Numbered from the stretch's first letter, positions 25,028-34,136 are shown. The stretch: 64,000 bases of DNA from Variovorax ginsengisoli (GCF_030811835.1 NZ_JAUSRO010000005.1:62001-126000), one strand, 5' to 3'. The notes: generated by a model not told the origin, from the letters alone. Numbers and translations are program-made.

Positions 25028-26770
25028 TCAGGCAAGCGCTGCCTGGCGGGATGCGATGTACGAACGCCAGCCGCCGTGGTGCGTGATGTCCTCGGCGCCG
25101 TCGAGCGCGATCGACTCGCAGACGAAGCCCTGCACGCTGCTGCCGTCGTCCAGCGTGAGCGTGCCGATGCCCAGTGGCGCGGGGATGAGCGCGACGAATG
25201 AGCCGTAGGCGGTGGCCGGCATCTCCCACACTTCGACGATGAGCGAAGCCCCGCCGGCCGGCACACGCACCATGCCGGGCTTGGGGGGCACCGTGCCGGG
25301 CAAGGCGTAGAGGCGGTACTGCGGGGCGGTGAGCGTCTCGCGCAGCAGCGTCGCGCCGCGCTCGGTGAGCTGGCTGTTGAGCGGCATGCCCGACAGGTGC
25401 GCGCCGACCACGGCCACCTTCACGGTGGCGGCAGGCTTGAGCGCCGGCAGGGCGGCAGGTGCCGGCATCGCTGCGCCGGTTGCACCGAGCGTGAGCCCGG
25501 TGGCGTGGTGCAACCGCTGACCCAGTTCAGCCAGCTGGAAGTCGCTGGCGCAGGGGCCGATCAGCGTCAGGCCGAAAGGCAGGCCGTCGCTGCGCAGGCA
25601 GGTCGGCACCGACAGCGCCGCGTAGTCGAGCAGGTTGACGAAGTTGGTGTACGCGCCGAGGTGCTGGTTGAGCGCGACCGGGTCGGCCCGCATCGCGGCG
25701 ATGGTGTAGTGCGTGGGCGCGGTCGGCACGACCAGGATGTCGATGTTCTGCCACATCGGTGCGGCCTGCTGGGCCAGCGCACGCAGCCGGGTCTGGGCAT
25801 CGACGAAGTCGGCGGCGCTGTACTGGCGCCCGCGCGCCAGGATGCTGCGCACCGGCTCGATGACCTCGTCCTCGTGCGCGTCGAAGAAGGGGCGCACCGC
25901 GGCGTAGCGCTCGGCCACCAGCGCACTGTCGTAGAGCAGCGCCGCGGCTTCGGCGAGTGGGGCGTAGTCGATCGGCACGCGCGTGGCGCCCAGCGCCTCG
26001 AACTGCGCGAGCGAGCGCTCGAAGGCAGCGGCCGAATCGGCATCGCCGAAGAATTCGAGCGTCGAGGGCACGCCGATGCGCAAGCGCGACGGCAGCGGTG
26101 CGGTGAGCGGCGCGAGGGCGCGCGAGTACGGGTCGTGTGCGTCATGCCCCATGGCAACGCTCAGCACGCGCGCCGCCAGCGCGACGGTGCGCGCGAAGAT
26201 CGATACGCAGTCGACGCTCTGCGCCGCCGGCACCACGCCGCGTGCGCTGATGAGCCCCTTGGTCGGCTTGAGGCCCACGATGTTGTTGAGCCCTGCCGGC
26301 ACGCGACCGGAGCCCGCCGTGTCGGTGCCGAGCGAGAAGTCGACCTCGCCCGTGGCCACCACCCGCGCCGAGCCGGAGCTGGAGCCGCCCGACACATAGC
26401 GCGCATCGAAGCTGTTGGGCACCGCGCCGTAGGGCGAGCGCGTGCCGTTCAGGCCACAGGCGAACTGGTCGAGGTTGGTCTTGCCGACCAGCACCGCACC
26501 GGCGTCGAGCAGGCGCTGCACCACTTGAGCGTGGGTGACCGCCTCGCGGGCGAAGGCCGGGCAGGCCGCGGTGGTCGGCAGGCCGGCCACGTCGATGTTG
26601 TCCTTGACCGCGAAGCGCAGCCCGGCCAGCGGGCCGTGGGCCACAGCGCCAGGGGCGGTGATCGGCGGGTCGATCCGCATGATCCAGGCGGCGGCGCCAG
26701 GGTCGGCAACACCACGGTCAGCGGATTGCGCGTCATCGGTCGTCAGCGAAGTCTTTGCATGCACCATCAT
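25028..26770 (-). CDS. atzF: Allophanate hydrolase
   Basis: A protein of 580 residues close to AtzF length (about 600). The N-terminal two-thirds is an amidase-signature domain with Lys in LRFAVKDNIDVAGLPTTAA, the loop SGGSSSGSARVVATGEVDFS and the nucleophile segment GTDTAGSGRVPAGLNN. The last 130 residues form the separate allophanate-hydrolase C-terminal domain (VVGAHLSGMPLNSQL, LYALPGTVPPKPGMVRV, YGSFVALIPAPLGIGTL). It converts allophanate to two NH3 and two CO2. Start is one of two adjacent ATGs (26770 or 26767), preceded by AGGATG. The frame is open much further upstream, but that part is antisense to the AmpG-like gene. It heads the locus, with a GntR-like site 13 bp upstream. Confidence 0.92.
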   Translation of the reverse strand: MMVHAKTSLTTDDAQSADRGVADPGAAAWIMRIDPPITAPGAVAHGPLAGLRFAVKDNIDVAGLPTTAACPAFAREAVTHAQVVQRLLDAGAVLVGKTNLDQFACGLNGTRSPYGAVPNSFDARYVSGGSSSGSARVVATGEVDFSLGTDTAGSGRVPAGLNNIVGLKPTKGLISARGVVPAAQSVDCVSIFARTVALAARVLSVAMGHDAHDPYSRALAPLTAPLPSRLRIGVPSTLEFFGDADSAAAFERSLAQFEALGATRVPIDYAPLAEAAALLYDSALVAERYAAVRPFFDAHEDEVIEPVRSILARGRQYSAADFVDAQTRLRALAQQAAPMWQNIDILVVPTAPTHYTIAAMRADPVALNQHLGAYTNFVNLLDYAALSVPTCLRSDGLPFGLTLIGPCASDFQLAELGQRLHHATGLTLGATGAAMPAPAALPALKPAATVKVAVVGAHLSGMPLNSQLTERGATLLRETLTAPQYRLYALPGTVPPKPGMVRVPAGGASLIVEVWEMPATAYGSFVALIPAPLGIGTLTLDDGSSVQGFVCESIALDGAEDITHHGGWRSYIASRQAALA

Positions 26771-26782
26771 CAAGCATCCTGT

Positions 26783-26794
26783 CTTGTGTACATG
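26783..26794. promoter_or_regulatory. Candidate GntR(FCD) operator upstream of atzF
   Basis: CTTGTGTACATG lies in the 84-bp gap between the divergent atzF and AmpG-like genes. It has the same CTTG-N4-CA.G layout as the better dyad at 19796-19807 and differs from the symmetrical CTTGTATACAAG at two positions. Its distance to the atzF start (13 bp) would place a bound repressor over the leader or promoter. Assignment is by eye. Confidence 0.4.
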
Positions 26795-26854
26795 TTGAGA
26801 TGCAAGTGGCGTGCCAGCGCCGGGGAAACCTCCGCATGAACACATGCGTGAATA

Positions 26855-28267
26855 ATGAGCAGCCACCTCCCTCGCCGCGCCATGTCCCCACCTTCCGCAT
26901 CCGACACCTCCTCCCACACCGCTTCCCACGCTTCTTCCGACGCGTTCCCAGCACCCACGCCACCCCCGCCTGCCGCTCCCCCGTCGTGGCGCGAAACGCT
27001 CAAGGTCTACCTTGAGCCCGCCACGCTGCGCATGCTGACGCTGGGCTTCTCGGCCGGACTGCCATTGCTGCTGGTGCTCGGCACGCTGAGCTTTCGCCTG
27101 CGCGAGGCCGGGGTGGCGCGCACCGCCATCGGCTACCTGAGCTGGGTCGGGCTGGTGTACGCCTTCAAGTGGGTCTGGGCGCCGCTGGTCGACCGGATGC
27201 CGATTCCGCTGCTCACCGGCATGCTCGGCCGCCGTCGCAGCTGGCTGCTGGTGGCGCAGGCGCTGGTGGTGGCCGGGCTGATCGGCATGGGCCTGAACGA
27301 CCCGCGCGACGGTCTGCCCCCCCTGGTCTGGTGCGCGTTGCTGGTGGCTTTCGGCTCGGCCACGCAGGACATTGCGCTCGATGCCTTTCGCATCGAGTCG
27401 GCCGAAACCCGCAAGCAGGCCGCGCTGGCCGCCGCCTACCAGACGGGCTATCGGCTGGCGATGATCTGGGCCGGCGCGGGCGTGCTGTGGATCGCGGCCT
27501 GGGCCGAGATTCCCGGCACCAGCGGCTACCAGAACCAGGCCTGGAAGATCGCCTACTACGCCATGGCCGCCTCGATGGCGGTCGGCGTGCTCACGGTGCT
27601 GCTGTCGGCCGAGCCGGCGCAGCGCGAGTTGCAGCGTGCCAAGAACATCGCCGACTGGCTGCGCAGCGTGCTGGTCGAACCCTTCGCCGACTTCCTGCGC
27701 CGCTACAAGTGGGAAGCGGTGCTGATCCTCTCGCTGATCGCCATCTACCGCATCAGCGACGTGGTGATGGGCATCATGGCCAACCCGTTCTACGTCGACA
27801 TGGGCTTCACCAAGGACGAAGTGGCCAACGTCAGCAAGGTGTTCGGCGTGATCATGACGCTGGTGGGCGCCTTCGTGGGCGGCGTGCTGTCGATGCGCCT
27901 GGGCGTGATGCGCGTGCTGATGCTGGGCGCCGTGCTCAGCGCGGCGAGCAACCTGCTGTTCGCCTGGATGACCACGCGCGGGCACGACCTCACGGCGCTG
28001 GTGGCCGTGGTGTCGGCCGACAACCTGGCCGGCGGCATCGCCTCGGCCGCGTTCATCGCTTACCTGTCGAGCCTGACCAACATCAGCTACTCGGCCACCC
28101 AGTACGCGCTGTTCAGTTCACTGATGCTGTTGCTGCCCAAGTTCGTGGCCGGTTACTCGGGCGCCTTCGTCGACGCCTATGGCTACAGCACCTTCTTCGT
28201 GGCGACCGCGGTGCTCGGGCTGCCCGTGCTGGCTCTGGTGGCGCTGGCGTCGCGACGCCTGCGTTAG
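26855..28267 (+). CDS. AmpG-like MFS muropeptide permease
   Basis: A 470-residue MFS protein resembling AmpG: LRMLTLGFSAGLPLLLVLGTLSFRLREAG at the first helix, YVFKW-type VYAFKWVWAPLVDR, GRRRSWLL and GSATQDIALDAFRIE correspond block by block to E. coli AmpG. Such permeases import anhydro-muropeptides released in cell-wall turnover. The first about 45 residues are Ser/Pro/Ala-rich and unstructured; Met10 (26882) is an equally possible start. It is divergent from atzF and is followed by the ketosynthase operon 119 bp downstream. Confidence 0.85.
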   Translation: MSSHLPRRAMSPPSASDTSSHTASHASSDAFPAPTPPPPAAPPSWRETLKVYLEPATLRMLTLGFSAGLPLLLVLGTLSFRLREAGVARTAIGYLSWVGLVYAFKWVWAPLVDRMPIPLLTGMLGRRRSWLLVAQALVVAGLIGMGLNDPRDGLPPLVWCALLVAFGSATQDIALDAFRIESAETRKQAALAAAYQTGYRLAMIWAGAGVLWIAAWAEIPGTSGYQNQAWKIAYYAMAASMAVGVLTVLLSAEPAQRELQRAKNIADWLRSVLVEPFADFLRRYKWEAVLILSLIAIYRISDVVMGIMANPFYVDMGFTKDEVANVSKVFGVIMTLVGAFVGGVLSMRLGVMRVLMLGAVLSAASNLLFAWMTTRGHDLTALVAVVSADNLAGGIASAAFIAYLSSLTNISYSATQYALFSSLMLLLPKFVAGYSGAFVDAYGYSTFFVATAVLGLPVLALVALASRRLR

Positions 28268-28386
28268 CGCCGCTGCGCTGCGTGGGCGGCACGGCGGGCA
28301 CCCCGGCGGGTTATCGGAAAACGCCGACGCGGCGGCGGTCCGGCAACTGGTAGGCTTTGCGGCTTCCCGTCGAACAAGTTCCACCT

Positions 28387-29583
28387 GTGCCCTCCCGCAT
28401 TCCTCCTCTCCACATCAGTGCCTACACCGCCACCTCGGCCGTCGGCCAGGGCAAGGCCGCGCTGCGCGATGCTCTTGCGCAGTCGCGCAGCGGCCTGCGG
28501 GCCAACGACTTCGGCGCCGCGCCGCACCTGCCCACGTGGATCGGCCGGGTCGACGGGCTCGAAGCACTGCACCTGCCCGAAGCCCTCGCCCGCTGGGACT
28601 GCCGCAACAACCGCCTGGCCTGGATGGGCCTGCAGGCCGACGGCTTCATGGACGCCGTGGCGCGCGTGCGCGCTGCCTACGGCCCGACGCGCGTCGCGCT
28701 GATCCTGGGCACCTCGACCTCCAGCATCGGCGAGACCGAACTGGCCTACACCCAGCTCGACGCCGACGGCGGGTTTGCCGAGGCGCAACGCCGTCCCGAC
28801 GTGCACACGCCCCATTCGCTCGCGCTGTTCGTCCAGGAGGCGCTGGGTCTCGAAGGCCCGTGCGAGACGATCTCCACCGCCTGCTCGTCGAGCGCCAAGG
28901 CGTTTGCTTCGGCCGAACGGCTGATCCGGCTCGGCCTGGTCGACGCGGCCGTGGTCGGCGGCGTCGACACGCTGTGCGGCAGTGTGCTGTACGGTTTCAA
29001 CTCACTGGAACTGGTCTCCAGCGCGCCCTGCCGGCCGTTCGACGCGGCGCGTGACGGCATCAGCCTGGGCGAGGCCGCTGGCTTCGCGCTGCTCGAACGC
29101 GGCCCGGGCGCACTCGAACTGCAGGGTTACGGCGAAGCGAGCGATGCGCACCACATGTCCACGCCCCATCCCCAGGGACTGGGCGCCGAGCGCGCGATGG
29201 ACGAAGCCCTCGCGCGCGCCGGCCTCACGACCGACGACATCGACTACATCAACATGCACGGCACGGCCAGCACCAAGAACGACGAGGTCGAAGGCGCACT
29301 CATCGCCCGCCGCTTCCCCGAGCACACGCATGCCAGCTCGACCAAGGGTTTTACAGGTCACACGCTGGGCGCCGCGGGCATCGTGGAAGCCGCAGTCAGC
29401 CTGCTGACGCTGGAAACCGGCCTGATGCCTGGCACCGTCAACACCACAACGCTGGACGCGGACTGCGGACCGCAGGTGCGGCTCACGCCCGCACACGGCA
29501 AGGTGCGCCACGTGCTGTCGAACTCTTTCGGCTTTGGCGGCAACAACTGCGCACTGATCTTCGGCAAGGGGGTAGCCGCATGA
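28387..29583 (+). CDS. Beta-ketoacyl-ACP synthase (FabF-like, aryl-polyene-type)
   Basis: A 398-residue (from GTG 28387) condensing enzyme. The thiolase-fold triad is complete: Cys in ISTACSSSAKAFASAE, His in NMHGTASTKNDEVE and His in KGFTGHTLGAAG. The C-terminus is the standard SNSFGFGGNNCALIF. It resembles ketosynthases of aryl-polyene and related KS/CLF-type clusters more than housekeeping FabF, since an incomplete KS-like partner overlaps its stop by ATGA. The TTG at 28357 would add ten residues; GTG 28387 matches the family N-terminus better, though neither has a clear SD. No ACP, ketoreductase or dehydratase gene is adjacent. Confidence 0.85.
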   Translation: MPSRIPPLHISAYTATSAVGQGKAALRDALAQSRSGLRANDFGAAPHLPTWIGRVDGLEALHLPEALARWDCRNNRLAWMGLQADGFMDAVARVRAAYGPTRVALILGTSTSSIGETELAYTQLDADGGFAEAQRRPDVHTPHSLALFVQEALGLEGPCETISTACSSSAKAFASAERLIRLGLVDAAVVGGVDTLCGSVLYGFNSLELVSSAPCRPFDAARDGISLGEAAGFALLERGPGALELQGYGEASDAHHMSTPHPQGLGAERAMDEALARAGLTTDDIDYINMHGTASTKNDEVEGALIARRFPEHTHASSTKGFTGHTLGAAGIVEAAVSLLTLETGLMPGTVNTTTLDADCGPQVRLTPAHGKVRHVLSNSFGFGGNNCALIFGKGVAA

Positions 29584-30425
29584 GCGCGTCGACCGTCACC
29601 CCACCCACGCTCTACATCGAAGGGCCGGCCTTCTGGTCGCCCACGCTGCCGGACTGGGCCACCGCGCGCGCGGTGTTCGCAGGCACCGGTGCCCCTGTCG
29701 ATCCGCCGGCCAAGCGGCCGTCGCCGCAGGTGCTCGCCCCCGCGGAACGCCGCCGCGCGCCCGACACGGTGGCGCTGGCGCTCGAGGTCGCCTCCGCAGC
29801 CATCGCCGGCGCAGGCCGCGATGCCAAGGACCTGCCTTGCGTGTTCGTTTCGGCCCACGGCGACCTGGGCATCAACGACTACATGTGCAGCACGCTGGCC
29901 AAGGACCCGATGCTGCTCTCGCCCATCAAGTTCCACAACTCCGTGCACAACGCGGCCGTGGGGTACTGGACCATCGGCACCGGCTGCATGGCCGCGAGCA
30001 ATTCAATCTCGGCTTATGCGCAGAGCTTTGCCTCGGGCCTGCTCGAAGCCGCGGCCCAGTGTGCGGCCGACGACCAGGCCGTGTTGCTGGTCGGCTACGA
30101 CATGCCCTCGGTGGGCGCGCTGTCTTCAGTGACCACCAGCCGTGGCCTGCTGGCGGTGGCGCTGGTGATCTCGCCGCAACGCACCGAGCGCACCGTGGCA
30201 GCCATCGACTGGTCGCTCGCCGCCCGCGAAGCCGGCGCGGGAGCAGCAGCGACGATGCCCGCGCGAGCGGCCCTGTCCGACGCCGCGACCGCCCTGCGCG
30301 GCAATGCGATGGCCGACGCGCTGCCTTTGTTCGAAGCGCTCGCCGTCAGCCACGCCTCGCCGAAGACGCTCGACATGCCGCTTTCCCCCACACTGGCCCT
30401 GCGCCTGCAACTGCACACCGACTGA
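29580..30425 (+). CDS. Beta-ketoacyl synthase chain-length-factor-like protein
   Basis: A 281-residue protein related to the N-terminal half of ketosynthases (ApeC-type 'beta-ketoacyl synthase chain length factor'). It has CVFVSAHGDLGINDYMCSTL and SPIKFHNSVHNAAVGYW, the conserved block of this family, then a TGCMAASNSISAYAQSF segment that takes the place of the KS nucleophile loop. Its presence with a true KS suggests a heterodimeric condensing enzyme that sets chain length. It overlaps the KS gene by 4 bp and is followed 7 bp later by the halogenase-like gene. Confidence 0.82.
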   Translation: MSASTVTPPTLYIEGPAFWSPTLPDWATARAVFAGTGAPVDPPAKRPSPQVLAPAERRRAPDTVALALEVASAAIAGAGRDAKDLPCVFVSAHGDLGINDYMCSTLAKDPMLLSPIKFHNSVHNAAVGYWTIGTGCMAASNSISAYAQSFASGLLEAAAQCAADDQAVLLVGYDMPSVGALSSVTTSRGLLAVALVISPQRTERTVAAIDWSLAAREAGAGAAATMPARAALSDAATALRGNAMADALPLFEALAVSHASPKTLDMPLSPTLALRLQLHTD

Positions 30426-30432
30426 ACCTGCC

Positions 30433-32070
30433 ATGACAACCCTACAGCGACAGCACGACGTGGTGATCATGGGCGGCGGACTCGCCGGCCTGACGCTGGC
30501 CCTGCAGCTCAAACGGCGCTTCACCGACATCGACGTGCTGGTGCTCGAGCGACGCAGCCATCCCGTGCCGCATGCCGCGCACAAGGTGGGCGAGTCGTCG
30601 GTGGAAATCGGCGCGCACTACTTCGACACGGTGCTGGGCCTCAAGCCCCACCTGCAGCAAGCGCAGCTGCGCAAGTTCGGCTTTCGCTTCTTCTTCAGCG
30701 AAGGGCGCCGCGACATCGACCAGGTCACCGAGATCGGCGCGAGCCGGCCGCTGGCGGTCGCAAGCTACCAGATCGACCGCGGAATCTTCGAGAACTACCT
30801 CGCCGAAGAGGCCGCCGCGCGCGGTGTGCAGTTCGTCGACCATGCCATGGTGCGGCAGATCGACCTGGCCGAAGCGGGCGCGGAGGGCGACGCGCTGCAT
30901 CGCCTGAGCTGGACGCAGGACGGCGAGACGCACAGCATCCAGGCACGCTGGCTCATCGACGCCTGCGGCCGCGCCGGGCTGCTCAAGCGCAAGCTGGGCC
31001 TGGCCGAGCCGAACGCGCACGACGTCAACGCCGTGTGGTTTCGCATCAGCGACCGCATCACGCTCGACCAGTGGAGCGACGACCCCGAATGGCAGGCGCG
31101 CTGCGAGCCGCGCGCACGCTGGCTGTCGACCAACCACCTGGTCGGCGCAGGTTATTGGGTGTGGCTGATTCCACTGGCTTCGGGCTCGCATTCGGTGGGC
31201 ATCGTCGCCGACCCGAAGCTGCATCCGCTGGACACCATCGACAGCTTCGACAAGGCGATGGCCTGGTTGGAAACCTACCAGCCGCGCCTGTTCGACGAGC
31301 TCGACGGCAAGCGGCACCTGCTGCAGGACTTCGCGTTCTTTCGCAAGTTTTCCTACGGCTGCAAGCAGGTCTTCTCGGGCAACCGCTGGGCGCTCACGGG
31401 TGAGGCCGGCCTGTTCCTCGACCCCTTCTATTCGCCAGGCAGCGACTTCATCGCCATCGGCAACACCTACATCTGCGACCTGATCGGCCACGACCGCGCA
31501 GGCCACGCCATCGAGGCGCGCGCGCAACTCTACGACCAGCTCTATCACTCGTTCTACGAGAGCACGCTCGCGCTCTACCAGGACCAGTACGCGATCTTCG
31601 GCGATCCCCAGGTACTGCCGGTCAAGGTGATCTGGGACTACACCTATTACTGGGGCGTGCTCTCACAGATCTTCTTCCACGACCGCCTGACCGATCTGGC
31701 CATGCTCGGGAGCCTGAAAGACGAGCTGCAGCATTGCCAGCAGCTCAACGTAGCGGTGCAGCACTTCCTGCGCGCCTGGTCGGACGTGAGCGACAAGCGC
31801 AACCCGGCAGTGATGCTCGACCAGGCTGCGCTGCCCTGGTTCGCCGAACTCAACCGCAGCCTGACCGACACGCTCGATGGCGAGGCCTTCAAGGAGCGCC
31901 TGCGCGCCTCGACCGAGCAATTGCGCGTGCTGGCCGGCGAGATCGTCGAGCGCGCAACACTTGCAAATCCAACGGTCGATGCCAGCGCGCTGCGTACGTT
32001 GCTGGCGCGGCGCATGGCGGTCGCCTCTACCAGTCCGGCCCCGGGCACGCTGCTGTTCGAGGCCGCATGA
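30433..32070 (+). CDS. FAD-dependent halogenase-like oxidoreductase
   Basis: A 545-residue flavoprotein. The Rossmann motif is VVIMGGGLAGLTLALQL at the N-terminus. The halogenase-type Lys-containing motif is HKVGESSVEIG (about residue 49), the W-x-W-x-I-P motif appears as YWVWLIPLASGSHSVGIV, and the FLDPFYSPGSDF block near the FAD site is also typical of tryptophan-halogenase-like enzymes. Such proteins are frequent in aryl-polyene, resorcinol and flexirubin-type clusters, where some are halogenases and others oxygenases. It is third in the KS/CLF operon. ATG 30433 follows the CLF stop by 7 bp. Activity is inferred from motifs; a flavin reductase partner is not in the window. Confidence 0.8.
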   Translation: MTTLQRQHDVVIMGGGLAGLTLALQLKRRFTDIDVLVLERRSHPVPHAAHKVGESSVEIGAHYFDTVLGLKPHLQQAQLRKFGFRFFFSEGRRDIDQVTEIGASRPLAVASYQIDRGIFENYLAEEAAARGVQFVDHAMVRQIDLAEAGAEGDALHRLSWTQDGETHSIQARWLIDACGRAGLLKRKLGLAEPNAHDVNAVWFRISDRITLDQWSDDPEWQARCEPRARWLSTNHLVGAGYWVWLIPLASGSHSVGIVADPKLHPLDTIDSFDKAMAWLETYQPRLFDELDGKRHLLQDFAFFRKFSYGCKQVFSGNRWALTGEAGLFLDPFYSPGSDFIAIGNTYICDLIGHDRAGHAIEARAQLYDQLYHSFYESTLALYQDQYAIFGDPQVLPVKVIWDYTYYWGVLSQIFFHDRLTDLAMLGSLKDELQHCQQLNVAVQHFLRAWSDVSDKRNPAVMLDQAALPWFAELNRSLTDTLDGEAFKERLRASTEQLRVLAGEIVERATLANPTVDASALRTLLARRMAVASTSPAPGTLLFEAA

Positions 32071-32164
32071 CGGCGGCCATGCGCCCGTTTTCCTGCGATC
32101 ATCTTTTACCCAACTTTACGGGGCGTTCAACCCGCCTTGCCGGCGACGCGCAATCATGGCGGTC

Positions 32165-32878
32165 ATGAGCACACCCCAACTCCTGCTGATCGAAGACGAC
32201 GCCCGACTCGCGCAGATGGTCAGCGAGTACCTCCAGCAGTCGGGCTTCAACGTCCACCACGCGGCCGACGGCGCCTCCGGCCTGGAGCAATTGCAGCAGC
32301 ACGCGCCCGACCTGGTCGTGCTCGACCTGATGCTGCCGGACATCGACGGCCTGGAACTGTGCCGCCGCATCCGGGCGCTGCCCGGTGCGCTGGCCAAGGT
32401 GTCGGTGCTGATGCTCACGGCCAAGGGCGATCCGATGGACCGCATCATCGGCCTGGAAATCGGCGCGGACGACTACCTGCCCAAGCCCTTCGAGCCGCGC
32501 GAGTTGCTCGCGCGCATCCGCGCCGTGCTGCGCCGCCGCAGCGAGACCGCCGCCGAATCCACTGCCGCCGAGGTGGTGCGCTTCGGCACGCTGGAGATCG
32601 ACCGCAACGCCCGCACCGTCACGGTGGGCGGCGCGCCGGCCGAACTCACCTCCTACCAGTTCGACCTGCTTGTGGCCATGGCCGAACGCGCAGGCCGGGT
32701 GCTCACGCGCGACCAGATCATGGAAGCCGTGCGCGGACGCGAGCTCGAGGCCTTCGACCGCTCGATCGACGTGCACATGGGCCGCATTCGCGCGGCCATC
32801 GAGGTCGATGCGAAGAACCCCAAGCGCATCCTCACGGTCCGCGGCGTGGGCTACGTGTTCGCCAAGCAGCAGGACTGA
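32165..32878 (+). CDS. OmpR-family response regulator
   Basis: A 237-residue regulator with an N-terminal receiver (acidic pocket LIEDDARLA, phospho-acceptor Asp in VVLDLMLPDIDG, Lys in YLPKPFEPRELLARI) and a C-terminal winged helix (ELTSYQFDLLVAMAERAGRVLTRDQIME ... VRGVGYVF). An upstream Met at 32156 is also in frame. A sensor kinase gene follows 13 bp downstream, so the two form a two-component system; receptor and kinase resemble RstA/RstB-type pairs. Regulated genes are not known; the halogenase-like gene lies 94 bp upstream on the same strand. Confidence 0.92.
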   Translation: MSTPQLLLIEDDARLAQMVSEYLQQSGFNVHHAADGASGLEQLQQHAPDLVVLDLMLPDIDGLELCRRIRALPGALAKVSVLMLTAKGDPMDRIIGLEIGADDYLPKPFEPRELLARIRAVLRRRSETAAESTAAEVVRFGTLEIDRNARTVTVGGAPAELTSYQFDLLVAMAERAGRVLTRDQIMEAVRGRELEAFDRSIDVHMGRIRAAIEVDAKNPKRILTVRGVGYVFAKQQD

Positions 32879-32891
32879 CGCACACGCTGCC

Positions 32892-34088
32892 ATGGTCGGC
32901 CTGTTCACCCGCCATCTCTATGTCCGGATCTGGGTCGCCGTGCTCGCAGGCGTGGCCGCCCTCACCTTCGCAGCGGGCATGGCCTGGCGCATCGCCGCCG
33001 AGAACGAGCGCACACAGCCCTTGCCGCGCGAGCTGATCGTGCGCGACGCCGACGACCAGCCGCTGGGCAAAGGCACGGCCATGCGCACCGGCCGGCCCGG
33101 CGAGGGCTTGCGCTTTGACGTGACGCTCGACAACGGCCAGGTCTTCAACCTGCAACTGCTGCCCCGCAACCGCGACGACCGCAGTGGACCGCCGCCCTGG
33201 TTCCGCCCGGAAACCAGCTACCTCTGGATGCTGGGCATCGTCGGGCTGGCCGTGGCGGTGGCGCTGTTCCCGATCGTGCGCCGGCTCACGCAGCGGCTCG
33301 AAGCGTTGCAGCGCGGTGTGCAGCGCTGGGGCGAGGGCGACCTGAGCGTGCGCGTGCCCGAAGGCGGCGAGGACGAAGTGGCCGACCTGGCCAAGCGCTT
33401 CAACGCAGCGGCCGGACGCATCGAGACGCTGGTGCGCTCGCACAAGTCGCTGCTGGCCAATGCCTCGCACGAACTGCGGTCGCCGCTCACCCGCATCCGG
33501 ATGGGCCTGGAGCTGATGGGCGAGCGCCCGAGCCCGGGCTTTCGCGACGAGATCAACCGCAACATCGGCGAGCTCGACCAGCTGATCGACGAGATCCTGC
33601 TGGCCAGCCGGCTCGACGCCAGCGAGGCCGACGTGGGCACGGTCGAGACCGTCGACCTGACCGGCCTGGCCGCCGAGGAATGCGCACGCGCTGGCGCTGA
33701 ACTGGACCTGGCCGAAGGCACGCACAGCGACGCGCTGGCGGTGCAGGGCATCCCCCGGCTGCTGCGGCGCGCCATCCGCAACCTGCTGGAGAACGCGCGC
33801 CGCTACGGGGCGGGCGAGATCAGCGTGCAGCTCGAAACACGGGGTGGCAAGGCGCTCCTTCGCGTGAACGACCGTGGACCGGGCGTGCCGCCCGGACTGC
33901 GCGAGCGCATCTTCGAACCCTTCTATCGCCTGCCCGGCGCGAGCGAGCGCGACGGCGGCGTGGGCCTGGGGCTGGCCCTGGTGAAGTCGATCGTCGGGCG
34001 CCATGCCGGCACGGTGCGCTGCGAGAGCCGGCCCGACGGCCTGCCCGGCGCGAGCTTCGTGATCGAATTGCCAGCCACATCGGGCTGA
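32892..34088 (+). CDS. Sensor histidine kinase
   Basis: A 398-residue membrane kinase: an N-terminal helix (IWVAVLAGVAALTFAAGMAW), a short periplasmic domain of about 100 residues, a second helix (LWMLGIVGLAVAVALFPIV), a HAMP linker (LQRGVQRWGEGDLSVRVPEGGEDEVADLAKRFN region), the phospho-accepting H-box ANASHELRSPLTRIRMGLE and the HATPase domain with N-box LLENARRYG and G-boxes DRGPGVP and GVGLGLALVKSIV. It works with the preceding response regulator. The small periplasmic domain gives no hint of the signal. Confidence 0.92.
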   Translation: MVGLFTRHLYVRIWVAVLAGVAALTFAAGMAWRIAAENERTQPLPRELIVRDADDQPLGKGTAMRTGRPGEGLRFDVTLDNGQVFNLQLLPRNRDDRSGPPPWFRPETSYLWMLGIVGLAVAVALFPIVRRLTQRLEALQRGVQRWGEGDLSVRVPEGGEDEVADLAKRFNAAAGRIETLVRSHKSLLANASHELRSPLTRIRMGLELMGERPSPGFRDEINRNIGELDQLIDEILLASRLDASEADVGTVETVDLTGLAAEECARAGAELDLAEGTHSDALAVQGIPRLLRRAIRNLLENARRYGAGEISVQLETRGGKALLRVNDRGPGVPPGLRERIFEPFYRLPGASERDGGVGLGLALVKSIVGRHAGTVRCESRPDGLPGASFVIELPATSG

Positions 34089-34136
34089 CCGATCCGGCTG
34101 ACCTGCCCGGTCTGCCCGACCCGTGCCCGTGGTTCT

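Noticed and set aside
26771-27985. 405-codon upstream extension of the atzF frame
   Set aside because: It is antisense to the AmpG-like gene and is His/Gln/Arg-rich without domains; it is an open frame produced by high GC.
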